Assembly: GCA_964527995.1 (NCBI GenBank)
Contig: CAZGRP010000055.1
Span: forward strand, 1 to 28,420
DNA length: 28,420 nucleotides
Reading direction: 5' to 3'
DNA from: CAZGRP01 sp964527995
GTDB lineage: Bacteria; Zhuqueibacterota; Zhuqueibacteria; Oceanimicrobiales; CAZGRP01
Both the position numbers and the translations under genes were made by a program. The stretch's first letter is position 1. Each line of letters opens with the position of its first letter. The notes beneath the pieces were generated by a model, which saw only the letters and a list, made by a program, of their open reading frames with translations, searched no databases and had not been told where the DNA came from. This document shows positions 9,852 to 17,755 of this stretch, one piece after another.

Positions 9852-11117
9852 ATGCGACGACTGCTACGGACATTGTACCGCCACCGTTGGGCCTACCTGT
9901 TCATCTCGCCGGCGTTGCTGCTGTTTCTGGTCTTTACCGCTTATCCTGTCCTCTACTCCTTCGTAGTGGCCTTCTTCAGCTTCAGTCCCAAAGACACACC
10001 CGGCGCTGCGATTGCACGGCGAGCCGCGACCGGCGTCATCAGATTCTACGTCGCGTCGCCGCTGCAGGAAGACATCCTCATCCCAAGGCACACGCGGCTG
10101 ACCACGGCCGGCGGCCGGATGGTGTTCTTCACCACCAAGGCCGCAACCCTTCGTGCCGGCGCCACGGACGTGCTGGTCACCGCAGAGGCACAGCGACCGG
10201 GCGACGCAGGCAACGCCAGAGCCCACGAGATCACCACGATCGTATCGAGCCCGGATTCCCGCCTGCGATGCGAGAACCCCTTCGATTTTGTCGGCGGCGG
10301 CTCGCCGAAATTTGTCGGCCTCGGCCACTTCAAGAAGATCCTTTTTGGCACAAAGCGCGATACCCGGCTGTTCTACCATTCGCTCAAGGTGTCGTTGATC
10401 TATGCCGTCGTTTCCGTCACCGCCTCCATGGCCATCGCTCTGTTCCTGTCGCTGCTGATCGCCCGCATTGGAAACAAAGGCGAGGTGTTCTTCAAATCGG
10501 CCTTCTACTTGCCGGCGGTGAGTTCGGAGGTGGTCATCGCCATGATCTGGACCTGGATGTTCGTGCCCACCAGGACCGGCTTGCTGAATGGACTTGGGGA
10601 GCAGGTGGTGAACCGGCTGAATTCCGTCCTTGCCCTCCTGGGACGAGCGCCGATTTCGTTTTCGGCGGTCAACTGGCTTGGCGACCCGAACCTGGCGCTG
10701 TTCTCCATCCTCTTGCCGGCCACCATCGGCACGTGGGGCGCAGGCATCATCATGTACCTCTCGAACATGAGGGCGATTCCGGCCAGCATCTACGACGCGG
10801 CCGCCATCGACGGCTTCACCGGACTCAAGAAAGTGCGGCACATCACCCTGCCGCTCATCATGCCGGCTATCGTTTTCAACCTGATCATGGGCATCATTGC
10901 GGCCATGCAGGCCTTCACCCCGATCTACATTCTGACGCGTGGCGGCCCGGCCCACGCCACAACCACCACGCTCTTTCTCATCTATGAGACGGGCTTCACC
11001 GGAGATATGAGTCTGGGTCTTGCCTCGGCGATGGCCATCGTGTTGTTTTTCGTCATTCTCGCCATCACGCTCACGGTCAACAAGAAGCTCAAGACTGATT
11101 TCGAGTTCGAACTATGA
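9852..11117 (+). CDS. MalF-type ABC sugar permease with a large first periplasmic insert
   Basis: An inner-membrane permease subunit (421 residues) of a carbohydrate ABC importer. The first membrane segment is about 14-43. The main six-helix core runs from about 175 to the end, with the ATPase-coupling EAA-type loop DAAAIDGFTGLKKVRHITLP near the middle of its C-terminal part. Between them lies a loop of about 130 residues. Its portion 60-132 (IPRHTRLTTAGG, FFTTKAATLRAG, VTAEAQRPGDAGN) reads like the Baseplate_J beta-domain rather than the usual MalF P2 loop. This is a sequence impression, treated under findings. No clear Shine-Dalgarno precedes the ATG, so the exact start is less sure. It is 78 nt downstream of the mannosidase gene. 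Confidence 0.9.
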   Translation: MRRLLRTLYRHRWAYLFISPALLLFLVFTAYPVLYSFVVAFFSFSPKDTPGAAIARRAATGVIRFYVASPLQEDILIPRHTRLTTAGGRMVFFTTKAATLRAGATDVLVTAEAQRPGDAGNARAHEITTIVSSPDSRLRCENPFDFVGGGSPKFVGLGHFKKILFGTKRDTRLFYHSLKVSLIYAVVSVTASMAIALFLSLLIARIGNKGEVFFKSAFYLPAVSSEVVIAMIWTWMFVPTRTGLLNGLGEQVVNRLNSVLALLGRAPISFSAVNWLGDPNLALFSILLPATIGTWGAGIIMYLSNMRAIPASIYDAAAIDGFTGLKKVRHITLPLIMPAIVFNLIMGIIAAMQAFTPIYILTRGGPAHATTTTLFLIYETGFTGDMSLGLASAMAIVLFFVILAITLTVNKKLKTDFEFEL

Positions 11118-11944
11118 GAAGCAGGCTGGATTTCAGACAGACGACCGTGTACGCGACCCTGCTGCTGTTCGCGCTCCTCTCGCTGGTGCCGCTGTACTGG
11201 ATGGTGATCTCCACCTTCAAGAGCCAGGCCTCGCTGGCCACCTTTCCGCCCGAGTGGTGGCCCTCCTCGTGGACGCTCGACAACCTCCGCCGCGTCGTCC
11301 GCATTCCCCACATCTGGCGGTGGATCTTCAACAGTACCGTTGTCGCCGCGGCCGTGACGCTGGGCAACGTCTTTTTCAACTCGCTGGCGGGCTACACCTT
11401 TGCAAAGCTACGCTTCCCGGGCCGGGATCTTGTCTTCTGGACCCTGATGGCGTCGATGATGATTCCGCCGATCATCACCCTGGCCCCGCTCTACATCATT
11501 CTGACAAGGCTTCACTGGATCGACACCTATTATGCGCTCGTCGTGCCCGGCCTCAGCACCATTGCCGGCATCTTTTTCATGAGGCAGTTCATGCTGACCC
11601 TGTCGCAAGACCTCCTCGACGCCGCCCGGCTGGATGGGTGCAGCGAGTTCGCAGTCTTCCGGAAAATCGCCGTGCCAGCCATGAAGCCCGCCGTCGTCAT
11701 GATGGCAGTGTTCGCCTTTGTGGGCAACTGGAATAGTCTGTTGTGGCCACTGATCGTCACCAATTCGGAGGTCATGAAAACGCTTCCGGTCGGCCTGGCG
11801 GGTCTCCAGGGTCTGCATGACGGCACCAATGCCACCGTCATCATGGGCGGTGCCCTCCTTGCAGCGGCACCGATGTTTTTCGTCTTCTTCGCCTTTCAGG
11901 AGCACTTCCTGGCCGGCATGGCGCTCCTGCGCCGAAAGGGGTAA
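11114..11944 (+). CDS. MalG-type ABC sugar permease
   Basis: The second inner-membrane permease subunit of the sugar importer (276 residues). It has six predicted membrane segments, the first at about 14-35. The EAA loop, which contacts the ATPase, reads LLDAARLDGCSEFAVFRKIA. Its ATG overlaps the TGA of the upstream permease gene (ATGA at 11114-11117), so the two are translationally coupled, as expected for a heterodimeric MalF-MalG pore. Length is normal for the family. The substrate is inferred from the neighbouring mannosidase to be a mannoside, not from the permease itself. Confidence 0.93.
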   Translation: MRSRLDFRQTTVYATLLLFALLSLVPLYWMVISTFKSQASLATFPPEWWPSSWTLDNLRRVVRIPHIWRWIFNSTVVAAAVTLGNVFFNSLAGYTFAKLRFPGRDLVFWTLMASMMIPPIITLAPLYIILTRLHWIDTYYALVVPGLSTIAGIFFMRQFMLTLSQDLLDAARLDGCSEFAVFRKIAVPAMKPAVVMMAVFAFVGNWNSLLWPLIVTNSEVMKTLPVGLAGLQGLHDGTNATVIMGGALLAAAPMFFVFFAFQEHFLAGMALLRRKG

Positions 11945-11947
11945 CTC

Positions 11948-13459
11948 GTGAAGAATCTGAAAGCCATTCTGCTGTTCACGTTCGCGACGGGTTTTACCGC
12001 GCTGATCGCCTATGCCTACTTCACAGGTCCGCCGGGTGGCGGGCTGCTTCTCGACGCCGTGCCTTCCTCCGACACCGGGAAGAGAATCGAGATCGTCTAC
12101 TGGGATTTGCCGCAGTGGCGCGGGCTTGCCGGCACCCGCCTCGAACGCAACCTCGGCTACGATGTCTGGTCAAGGCGCAAGGTCGCCGAGTACGAGGCGA
12201 TGCATCCGGAGGTGAGAATTCGCTTCTCGCTGATCCCCTGGCAGGAGGAAAACGACAAGTACCGGCTGGCGGCCAATGCCGGTGAGGCCCCCGATGTCTA
12301 CTATCGTGACGCAGGTTCGGTGCATGATCTGGCCCACCGCGGGCTCATCTACCCCATCGATGACTACATTACCCAGGAAGACCTCGACGACTGGTATCCG
12401 CAGATTGTCGAGGACCTGGTCGTCAACGGCCGGATGTACGGCTGGCCGTTCCTGCTCTCCTACAACGCCATCGCCGTAAATGTCGACCTCTTCCGCGAAC
12501 GAGGCGCAGAGGACCTTCTGCCCAAACCGCCTGATTTTCGATGGACCTACGAGCAGTTTCTCGAAGCGGCCAGGGCGACCACGTTCAAACGCAAGACACC
12601 TTCCGGAGAAGAAGAGGTATGGGGCTACATCGTTCACGGCATCGGCAGCGAACATCTGTACACGATGTGGACGGACATGAATGGCAGCGCCGACTTCTAC
12701 AACTACGACCACACAGCCGCCGAAATCTACACGCCGCAGCGGCTGGAGACCTGGCGCTTCCTGGTGGATCTGATTTTCAAGTACGGAGTGTCGCCGCGAA
12801 ACAGCTCTGGCATCTCTTATCAGGAGGCATGGCGTCTCTTCCTCCACAACCAACTGGCCATGTTCCCGGGCGGCATGTGGGTAGTGCGCGAGGCGGAAGC
12901 CCAGGCGCCGGAACCGTTCGAGATCATCAACGTGCTGCCGCCCAGCGGCAGCTACAGGCCGGTCCGAACCCAGGAGCCCTACATCGGGGCCTATGTTGTT
13001 TCCAAGAGAAACGATTCCACGCCGGAGAGGGTGCAGGTGGCCATGGACTTCGCTCGCTTTCTGACCAACACCCGAAATGATGCAGCCGTGTACGGCAACT
13101 CGACGCTGCCCGTCCGCAGGTCGGCGGGCAACCCGTACTACGGTGACAGGCGTTTCCAGGTGTTTTTCTGGCTACTGCGGCACGCACGGCCGCGCAACCC
13201 AGACTGGAAATTCGAGCACTTGACCAGCGCCAGTCAGGGACTGCGCGTCGACGCCTACTATCAGATGATGATCTCCGGCCAGAAGACGCCGGAGACGGTG
13301 CTACGCGAAATGCAGGAAGAACAACGGCAGCTTCTGGAGAGAGAAAGGGAGGCGGGCTACCCGAAACGCTTTCCACGCAAGGTCTTGTTCCGCCGCCCGA
13401 GCCGGACGCCAGGAAACGAGCAGGGCGGAACTCCTACAGAGGCGAGACCTCGTCGGTGA
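11948..13459 (+). CDS. ABC transporter extracellular sugar-binding protein (family 1)
   Basis: A solute-binding protein of 503 residues. It has an N-terminal hydrophobic segment (about 5-25) serving as a signal anchor or uncleaved signal peptide; no lipobox Cys is seen. The body resembles the MalE/UgpB class, for example YYRDAGSVHDLAHRGLIYPIDDY and a typical MFPGGMWVV region. It is longer than the usual 420-450 residues, partly through a basic, disordered-looking C-terminal tail. The start is GTG with AAGGGG 8 nt upstream, 3 nt after the malG-like stop. It completes the permease pair. No ATP-binding subunit is encoded nearby, so an MsmK/UgpC-like ATPase elsewhere is presumably shared. Its 3' end overlaps the convergent DUF309 gene by 26 bp. 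Confidence 0.92.
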   Translation: MKNLKAILLFTFATGFTALIAYAYFTGPPGGGLLLDAVPSSDTGKRIEIVYWDLPQWRGLAGTRLERNLGYDVWSRRKVAEYEAMHPEVRIRFSLIPWQEENDKYRLAANAGEAPDVYYRDAGSVHDLAHRGLIYPIDDYITQEDLDDWYPQIVEDLVVNGRMYGWPFLLSYNAIAVNVDLFRERGAEDLLPKPPDFRWTYEQFLEAARATTFKRKTPSGEEEVWGYIVHGIGSEHLYTMWTDMNGSADFYNYDHTAAEIYTPQRLETWRFLVDLIFKYGVSPRNSSGISYQEAWRLFLHNQLAMFPGGMWVVREAEAQAPEPFEIINVLPPSGSYRPVRTQEPYIGAYVVSKRNDSTPERVQVAMDFARFLTNTRNDAAVYGNSTLPVRRSAGNPYYGDRRFQVFFWLLRHARPRNPDWKFEHLTSASQGLRVDAYYQMMISGQKTPETVLREMQEEQRQLLEREREAGYPKRFPRKVLFRRPSRTPGNEQGGTPTEARPRR

Positions 13460-13898
13460 AGTGAAGCTTCGCAATCAGGCTGGTATCGAACTGGTCCAGG
13501 CGATGTTCGCCCAACTGCTGGATCTGCGCCAGTCCGGCCTCGATCTTTCGCCGTAGCGCAGCGACATCCATCCGCAGAAAAACGGCCGGGAAGGGTTGTA
13601 GTTTGTACAAGGCGTTGTTGAGATGCTTCACGACTCCGTGGTAGACGCCACGCTGGAGATGGTGATAGCCCGCGGCAAGCTGGATGAGGGCCTGGAAAAA
13701 GAGGCGGCTCGGCTCAGAGTGGCGGCGCCACACCTGCTCCCAGGCCTCATGGCTCTCCCAAAAACTTCCCCGGTTGAAGAGGGCCACCGCTCGTTGGAAG
13801 TCGGCCCAGTCTGCTGTCGACATCTTGGGTTCGACCGCCTCTTCGGGGGAAATACGGTACGAATCCCGCAGGCGGGCTGAGGTGGAAGCGGGTTTCAT
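13434..13898 (-). CDS. DUF309 family protein
   Basis: A small helical protein of 154 residues with the DUF309 signature FNRGSFWESHEAWEQVWR (His-Glu and Trp-Glu pair) followed by FFQALIQLAAGYHH. Members are of unknown function; the conserved HE/WE residues suggest a possible metal or ligand site. It begins 13 nt after the trpS stop and is probably co-transcribed with trpS. The ribosome binding site is poor (GGTGG). An alternative ATG at 13823 would start right before the conserved domain, so the first 25 residues are uncertain. The 3' end overlaps the tail of the binding-protein gene on the opposite strand. Confidence 0.82.
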   Translation of the reverse strand: MKPASTSARLRDSYRISPEEAVEPKMSTADWADFQRAVALFNRGSFWESHEAWEQVWRRHSEPSRLFFQALIQLAAGYHHLQRGVYHGVVKHLNNALYKLQPFPAVFLRMDVAALRRKIEAGLAQIQQLGEHRLDQFDTSLIAKLHFTDEVSPL

Positions 13899-13911
13899 CT
13901 CGCACCACCGG

Positions 13912-14949
13912 TTACTTTCCGAAAAAGTAGGTCAACCCCATGGCCTCGCGCGTCAGCCGCAAGGTCTCGGCCGCTTCCTCTTCCGCCCTGGCATTTCCGC
14001 GACGAAGAAGCTCCTCGACAAATCGCGGGTCGGCACCGTAGCGGGCCCGGCGCTCGCGGATGGGGGCAAGAAACTCATTCACCGCCCGGTTGAGGCGCTT
14101 TTTCACTTCCACGTCGCCCACACGCCCCTTGCGATAACGCTCCTTGAGCTCCTCCACCTCTTCCTTGTTGCTGTTGAAGGCATCATGATAGATGAAGACG
14201 GGGTTGCCCTCGACGCGGCCGGGATCGGTGGCGTGGATGCGGTTCGGGTCGGTGTACATGCTCATGATCTTTCTGCGCACCGTCTCCTCGTCGTCGGAAA
14301 GAAAAATGGCGTTGCCGAGGCTCTTGCTCATCTTCGCCTGGCCGTCGATCCCCACCAGGATCGGCACTTCGCCGATCAGGGCCTCGGGCTCGGGGAATAC
14401 GTCGCCGTAGAAACTGTTGAATCGGCGGGCGATTTCGCGACACAATTCGATGTGCGATTCCTGGTCCTTGCCCACAGGCACTGTGTCGGCGCGCACCAGC
14501 AGGATGTCGGCGGCCTGCAGAATGGGATAGCCGAGCAGCCCCAGAGAGGGGTTCTCGATCTTCTGGGCAGCGATCACCTCTTTGAGGGTGGGGATCCGCT
14601 GCGCCCTTGCCACGGTGACCAACATCGAAAAGATCAACTGCAGCTCGCAGACTTTGGGAACCTGGGACTGGACGTAGATCGTCGTCTTCTCGGGGTCGAT
14701 GCCGACGCTCAGGTAGTCGAGCACCATTTCACGAATGTTGGCCGCGGCGTCAGCGATATGCTCGCGGCGGTTGTGGGTGGTCAGCATGTGGTAGTCGGCA
14801 ATCACCAGGAAGACTTCGTATTCGTCCTGCAGCCGCACGCGATTTGCCAGGGTACCAACGTAGTGGCCGAGGTGTAGTTTTCCCGTCGGACGGTCTCCGG
14901 TGAGGATGCGCTTCTTGCGTCTCTGGATCGATTCAGAAAGTTGCGTCAT
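13912..14949 (-). CDS. trpS: tryptophanyl-tRNA synthetase
   Basis: Class I aminoacyl-tRNA synthetase of 345 residues that attaches tryptophan to tRNA-Trp. N-terminal GDRPTGKLHLGHYVGTL carries the HIGH-type motif, and GQAKMSKSLGNAIFLSD carries KMSKS. IADYHMLTTH and ILLVRADTVPVGKDQESHIELCREIARRFN are typical TrpS blocks. GAGGAG lies 5 nt before the ATG. A strong terminator separates it from the upstream ferredoxin gene, so trpS must have its own promoter within 14950-14990 or read through from upstream. It leads a two-gene unit with the DUF309 gene. Confidence 0.97.
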   Translation of the reverse strand: MTQLSESIQRRKKRILTGDRPTGKLHLGHYVGTLANRVRLQDEYEVFLVIADYHMLTTHNRREHIADAAANIREMVLDYLSVGIDPEKTTIYVQSQVPKVCELQLIFSMLVTVARAQRIPTLKEVIAAQKIENPSLGLLGYPILQAADILLVRADTVPVGKDQESHIELCREIARRFNSFYGDVFPEPEALIGEVPILVGIDGQAKMSKSLGNAIFLSDDEETVRRKIMSMYTDPNRIHATDPGRVEGNPVFIYHDAFNSNKEEVEELKERYRKGRVGDVEVKKRLNRAVNEFLAPIRERRARYGADPRFVEELLRRGNARAEEEAAETLRLTREAMGLTYFFGK

Positions 14950-14982
14950 CAGGACTCCTCAACGTTGTACGCAAGGCGATTC

Positions 14983-15032
14983 AAAACAAAGGCGACAGGG
15001 GGCCAGGCCACCGCGGCCCAGGACCTGTCGCC
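14983..15032 (-). terminator. rho-independent terminator after the ferredoxin gene
   Basis: On the minus strand GGCGACAGG (15032-15024) pairs perfectly with CCTGTCGCC (14999-14991). An inner GC-rich helix lies between the arms, and TTTGTTTTG (14990-14982) follows. It sits 54 nt beyond the ferredoxin stop and 33 nt before the trpS start, so it ends the upstream operon. Confidence 0.65.
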
Positions 15033-15085
15033 CAACGATCGAACAGTTCGAATATAGCCAGGCGGGGGTGCACCGACCGGCACGT

Positions 15086-15505
15086 TCAGCTTTCCACTTT
15101 TTCGGAACGACGCCGCCCCTCGCGCTCGCGCCGGCGAGGCCGCTCCTTTTCTTCCTTGACCGGCTCACGTTCCCACATATTCTCGCCGATCACGCTCAAG
15201 ATGGTCCACTCTCTGGCTTTATGATACGACTCTTCAAAAGGCAACATGTAGATCGTATCCCAGGGACAATACTTTGAACAGAGGGTGCAGCCAATGCAGC
15301 GTGGCAGATCGATCTCGACGACGCGATGCACCGTCGGGTTGTTCGGCTCAGGCCCCGGCACGATCTCGATACAGTCCACCGGGCAAAAGTCGACGCAGAC
15401 CTGGCAGCCGGTGCATCCTGCCTGGTCCACCACCGCCAGTTGTTTCGGCCGCCGCGTTGCGCGGATTTTGGCAGCTTTGGCGTATCTCTCCTCGATGAAC
15501 GGCAT
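15086..15505 (-). CDS. 2x[4Fe-4S] ferredoxin with charged C-terminal tail
   Basis: An electron-transfer protein of 139 residues with two complete clusters: C31-C34-C37-C41 (CTGCQVCVDFC) and C70-C73-C76-C80 (CIGCTLCSKYC). An additional Cys45 follows the first motif. The start codon has a strong AGGAGG 8 nt upstream. After the ferredoxin fold (about 110 residues) comes an Arg/Glu-rich tail of about 29 residues that looks disordered and could bind a partner or nucleic acid. No oxidoreductase is adjacent, so the redox partner cannot be named. It follows the 88-residue protein gene by 83 nt and ends at a clear terminator. Confidence 0.92.
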   Translation of the reverse strand: MPFIEERYAKAAKIRATRRPKQLAVVDQAGCTGCQVCVDFCPVDCIEIVPGPEPNNPTVHRVVEIDLPRCIGCTLCSKYCPWDTIYMLPFEESYHKAREWTILSVIGENMWEREPVKEEKERPRRREREGRRRSEKVES

Positions 15506-15588
15506 ACAGGTCCTCCTCTTTCATTCTGCCAAACTCATCCTGCGTAGCCGTATTCTCCAACAAGTCCCAAGAGCCGGTCCGGAGAAGA

Positions 15589-15855
15589 CTACTTTTCGTT
15601 GAGCCGGTGTCGCATCTGGCGGAACAGCTCTTGGGCCTCGGCATAGAGCTGTCTGCGACGCTCGAACAACTCGGCTTCTTCCTCGAACACTCGATCCGAC
15701 CAGCTGTCGCCGTTGACCAGCTCATCATCGATAGCGATCAGATCGCGGTGGCGCTTTTTCAACCGGAAGTACTCATCTTTGACCGCCTTAAAATCGCTGA
15801 CCAGCATGGCGGCCTCTCCGAGGTCTTCCAGCGTCTGGATCTTCTTGCTGCCCAT
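15589..15855 (-). CDS. small helical protein of unknown function (88 residues)
   Basis: The frame is open further upstream (to 15933), but ATG at 15855 is preceded by GGGAGGA about 8 nt away and gives a compact 88-residue protein. It is highly charged and almost wholly helical, with heptad-like leucines and a long C-terminal coiled-coil-like half (EEEAELFERRRQLYAEAQEL). I do not recognise a family. Position between the baeRF gene (86 nt upstream) and the ferredoxin gene suggests co-expression with them. Confidence 0.72.
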   Translation of the reverse strand: MGSKKIQTLEDLGEAAMLVSDFKAVKDEYFRLKKRHRDLIAIDDELVNGDSWSDRVFEEEAELFERRRQLYAEAQELFRQMRHRLNEK

Positions 15856-15941
15856 CTCTGCTGTCCTCCCAGTCCTTGGATCGCGGCTGAACGCTGCGCA
15901 TGAATGGAACGAATTCCACAAACTCAACTTCAAAGCGACGC

Positions 15942-17054
15942 TCAGTAGCGCAGCATCGCAGCCATGCCCTCCATCTCTTGCATCGCCTTGTTGTTGCGCG
16001 AAAACATCAGGCGGATTTTTTGTGCCTCTGCCATGCGGGCTGCCTCGTCCTTGAAATCAACCGCTTCCAGAGCACCACGGCAGTAGGGACAGCGATCCAC
16101 CTGGGTGCCGAACAGGGCCCCGCACTCAATGCAGCGCCAGCCGTGCAAATCGCCCACCTCATCGAGCACAAGCAGCTCGACTCTTCCCTCCTGCAACGCC
16201 TGCATCGTTGCCTCCTTGCCGGCGGTGGCGCGATAGCCCTTCGCCAGTCGCTCCCTCAATTGTTGCAGAATCTTGTTCTGCACGCGCTCCCTTTCGGCCA
16301 GGACCAGGGGGCGGATGCGGTCGGCAATCTCTGTCTCGGAAGCGACGAAATCGATGTGGTCGGTAAAGCGTACCTTGTTCCGCAGCTCCGGCGGTAGCTC
16401 ATCTTGAATCCGCGCCAGGTTGCGGTCGGTGCTGAGGATGATGTAGTCATCCGGGTTCTGCTTCTTGTCGAAGCGTTTCAGAAACTTGGCCACCTCCGAG
16501 TGGAACTGGCGCACGTGCCATTCGCGGTGCCGTTGATATCGCATTTGCGACCATCCGCCCACCTTGGTTCGTCCTGGCACTTCTTCCATGAGCTCCGCCG
16601 TCGGACTGACCTTATTCAGGTAGTAGGAAAAAATCCGTGCCTCGTCCTGCTCGACGACCACGACGGCGTGATGGGCGTTTTCCTCCAGGACCTTGATAAG
16701 CGGAAACACATAGGGTGCGCGCGAGACGATCAGGCGGCTTTCGAGAGGCACAGGCAACTGGAAGTCGCGGAAGATGCCGCGATGGGTCGCCACGAAAAGT
16801 GCCAGTCCTTGGGTTTCCTCCTGTAATCTTGAACCAAAATAGTGCTCAATCTCCGTCAGGCAGGCCTCGAGCCGATCCAGCACCTCGGGCTCCTTCCTGA
16901 GCATCTTGCGAACCTCACCTGCCCGCTTCCGGAAAAAGACCGGATAGTCACGTTTTCCCTGCTGATTGATCGACAGATCGAGGTATAGGCTGACGAAGGG
17001 TAGCTGTCCTTGGGGAATTTGCAGCAGCGCTTCGAGATCCGACCGCGCAATCAT
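15942..17054 (-). CDS. baeRF/VLRF1-like protein (bacterial release-factor-related, family 10-like) with C-terminal zinc ribbon
   Basis: A 370-residue protein with the layout of bacterial relatives of eRF1/Vms1. It has an N-terminal domain, a central domain whose loop reads GRTKVGGWSQMRYQRHRE (GGWSQ at 166-170), and a C-terminal L7Ae/zinc-ribbon part with Cys at 308, 311, 322 and 325 (CIECG, CPYCR). The loop aligns with archaeal aRF1 GGQSAxRFxRxRE, the peptidyl-tRNA hydrolysis loop, with Gln displaced by two residues. By family knowledge such proteins are suspected to act at stalled ribosomes or in RNA processing. The function here is inference. A strong GAGGAGG stands 5 nt before the ATG. It heads a run of small genes ending with the ferredoxin. 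Confidence 0.78.
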   Translation of the reverse strand: MIARSDLEALLQIPQGQLPFVSLYLDLSINQQGKRDYPVFFRKRAGEVRKMLRKEPEVLDRLEACLTEIEHYFGSRLQEETQGLALFVATHRGIFRDFQLPVPLESRLIVSRAPYVFPLIKVLEENAHHAVVVVEQDEARIFSYYLNKVSPTAELMEEVPGRTKVGGWSQMRYQRHREWHVRQFHSEVAKFLKRFDKKQNPDDYIILSTDRNLARIQDELPPELRNKVRFTDHIDFVASETEIADRIRPLVLAERERVQNKILQQLRERLAKGYRATAGKEATMQALQEGRVELLVLDEVGDLHGWRCIECGALFGTQVDRCPYCRGALEAVDFKDEAARMAEAQKIRLMFSRNNKAMQEMEGMAAMLRY

Positions 17055-17110
17055 GGCGCCCTCCTCATGAACGCTGGTCTACCGTCCAGGTTACTCAGGG
17101 CATTGCCCCG

Positions 17111-17132
17111 AAAACCCCAGCTCCCCCTGGGG
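17111..17132 (-). terminator. weak rho-independent terminator after the Zn-ribbon gene
   Basis: On the minus strand CCCCAG-GGGGAG-CTGGGG forms a 6-bp GC stem followed by TTTTCGGGG. It lies in the 265-nt gap between the Zn-ribbon gene and the baeRF gene. The T-run is short, so efficiency is doubtful. The rest of this gap (17055-17319) shows no ORF with a ribosome binding site. Confidence 0.4.
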
Positions 17133-17319
17133 AATGGGGTCGGTTCTGCTTTGCTTTTATTGTACGCGGATCGTCTGCCTGCCGGTTTCGACGGACACAA
17201 CGACACTTCCGGATCCGATTCTAAAGCCACCGAGAAAACGGCTCGTCGATCAGGATACGTCCAGGATCAGGACAGCGATGTCGAAGTCCCTCACATCGCA
17301 CAGAAAGCCACAGCCGGAG

Positions 17320-17742
17320 TCAGCTCATTGCGGCGGGCTGATAGTTTTCGATCAGCACCTTCTGCCCGACGTGCTGAAAGGCCACAACGATCTTGCTCCT
17401 GGTGCCCTGGGCATCCCGTTTCTCGACGATCAGGCCGTAGTCATGAAACGCCTCGTGGTAGATCGTCTGCCCCACCTGGAACGTCTTGTCCGGAGAGTAG
17501 GGCACGATCTCAGCAGCCTGTTCCTGGCCGTTGGCATCCTGGTTCACCTCAGTGCTACGAACGCTGCCGTCCTTGTTCAAATCGTCGGGGGAGAACGAGT
17601 AGGAACTGTGGCAACTGGAACAACGCAGCCAAACAATGCCCAGCTCGGGGCTCTCCCCGGTCAGGCGCATCTTGGTTTCCCGCCGACACCTGGGACACAG
17701 AGCCGTAAAGTATTTTCGCTTAAAGGGTAACAAGTCAGCCAT
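17320..17742 (-). CDS. zinc-ribbon protein with C-terminal small beta domain, unknown function
   Basis: This protein has 140 residues. The N-terminal zinc ribbon has C16-x2-C19 and C41-x2-C44 (CPRC, CSSC). A charged linker follows, and then a C-terminal segment of about 55 residues (FQVGQTIYHEAFHDYGLIVE, IVVAFQHVGQKVLI). That segment looks like the small SH3-like barrel found in CarD/helicase C-termini, where F..G..V.H..FG.G.V patterns recur. The resemblance is loose; a transcription-associated or nucleic-acid-binding role is only a guess. AAGGAGG lies 8 nt before the ATG and overlaps the stop codon of a possible 17-residue upstream ORF. It is downstream of eno on the same strand. Confidence 0.75.
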   Translation of the reverse strand: MADLLPFKRKYFTALCPRCRRETKMRLTGESPELGIVWLRCSSCHSSYSFSPDDLNKDGSVRSTEVNQDANGQEQAAEIVPYSPDKTFQVGQTIYHEAFHDYGLIVEKRDAQGTRSKIVVAFQHVGQKVLIENYQPAAMS

Positions 17743-17755
17743 GAGTCAGCCCTCC

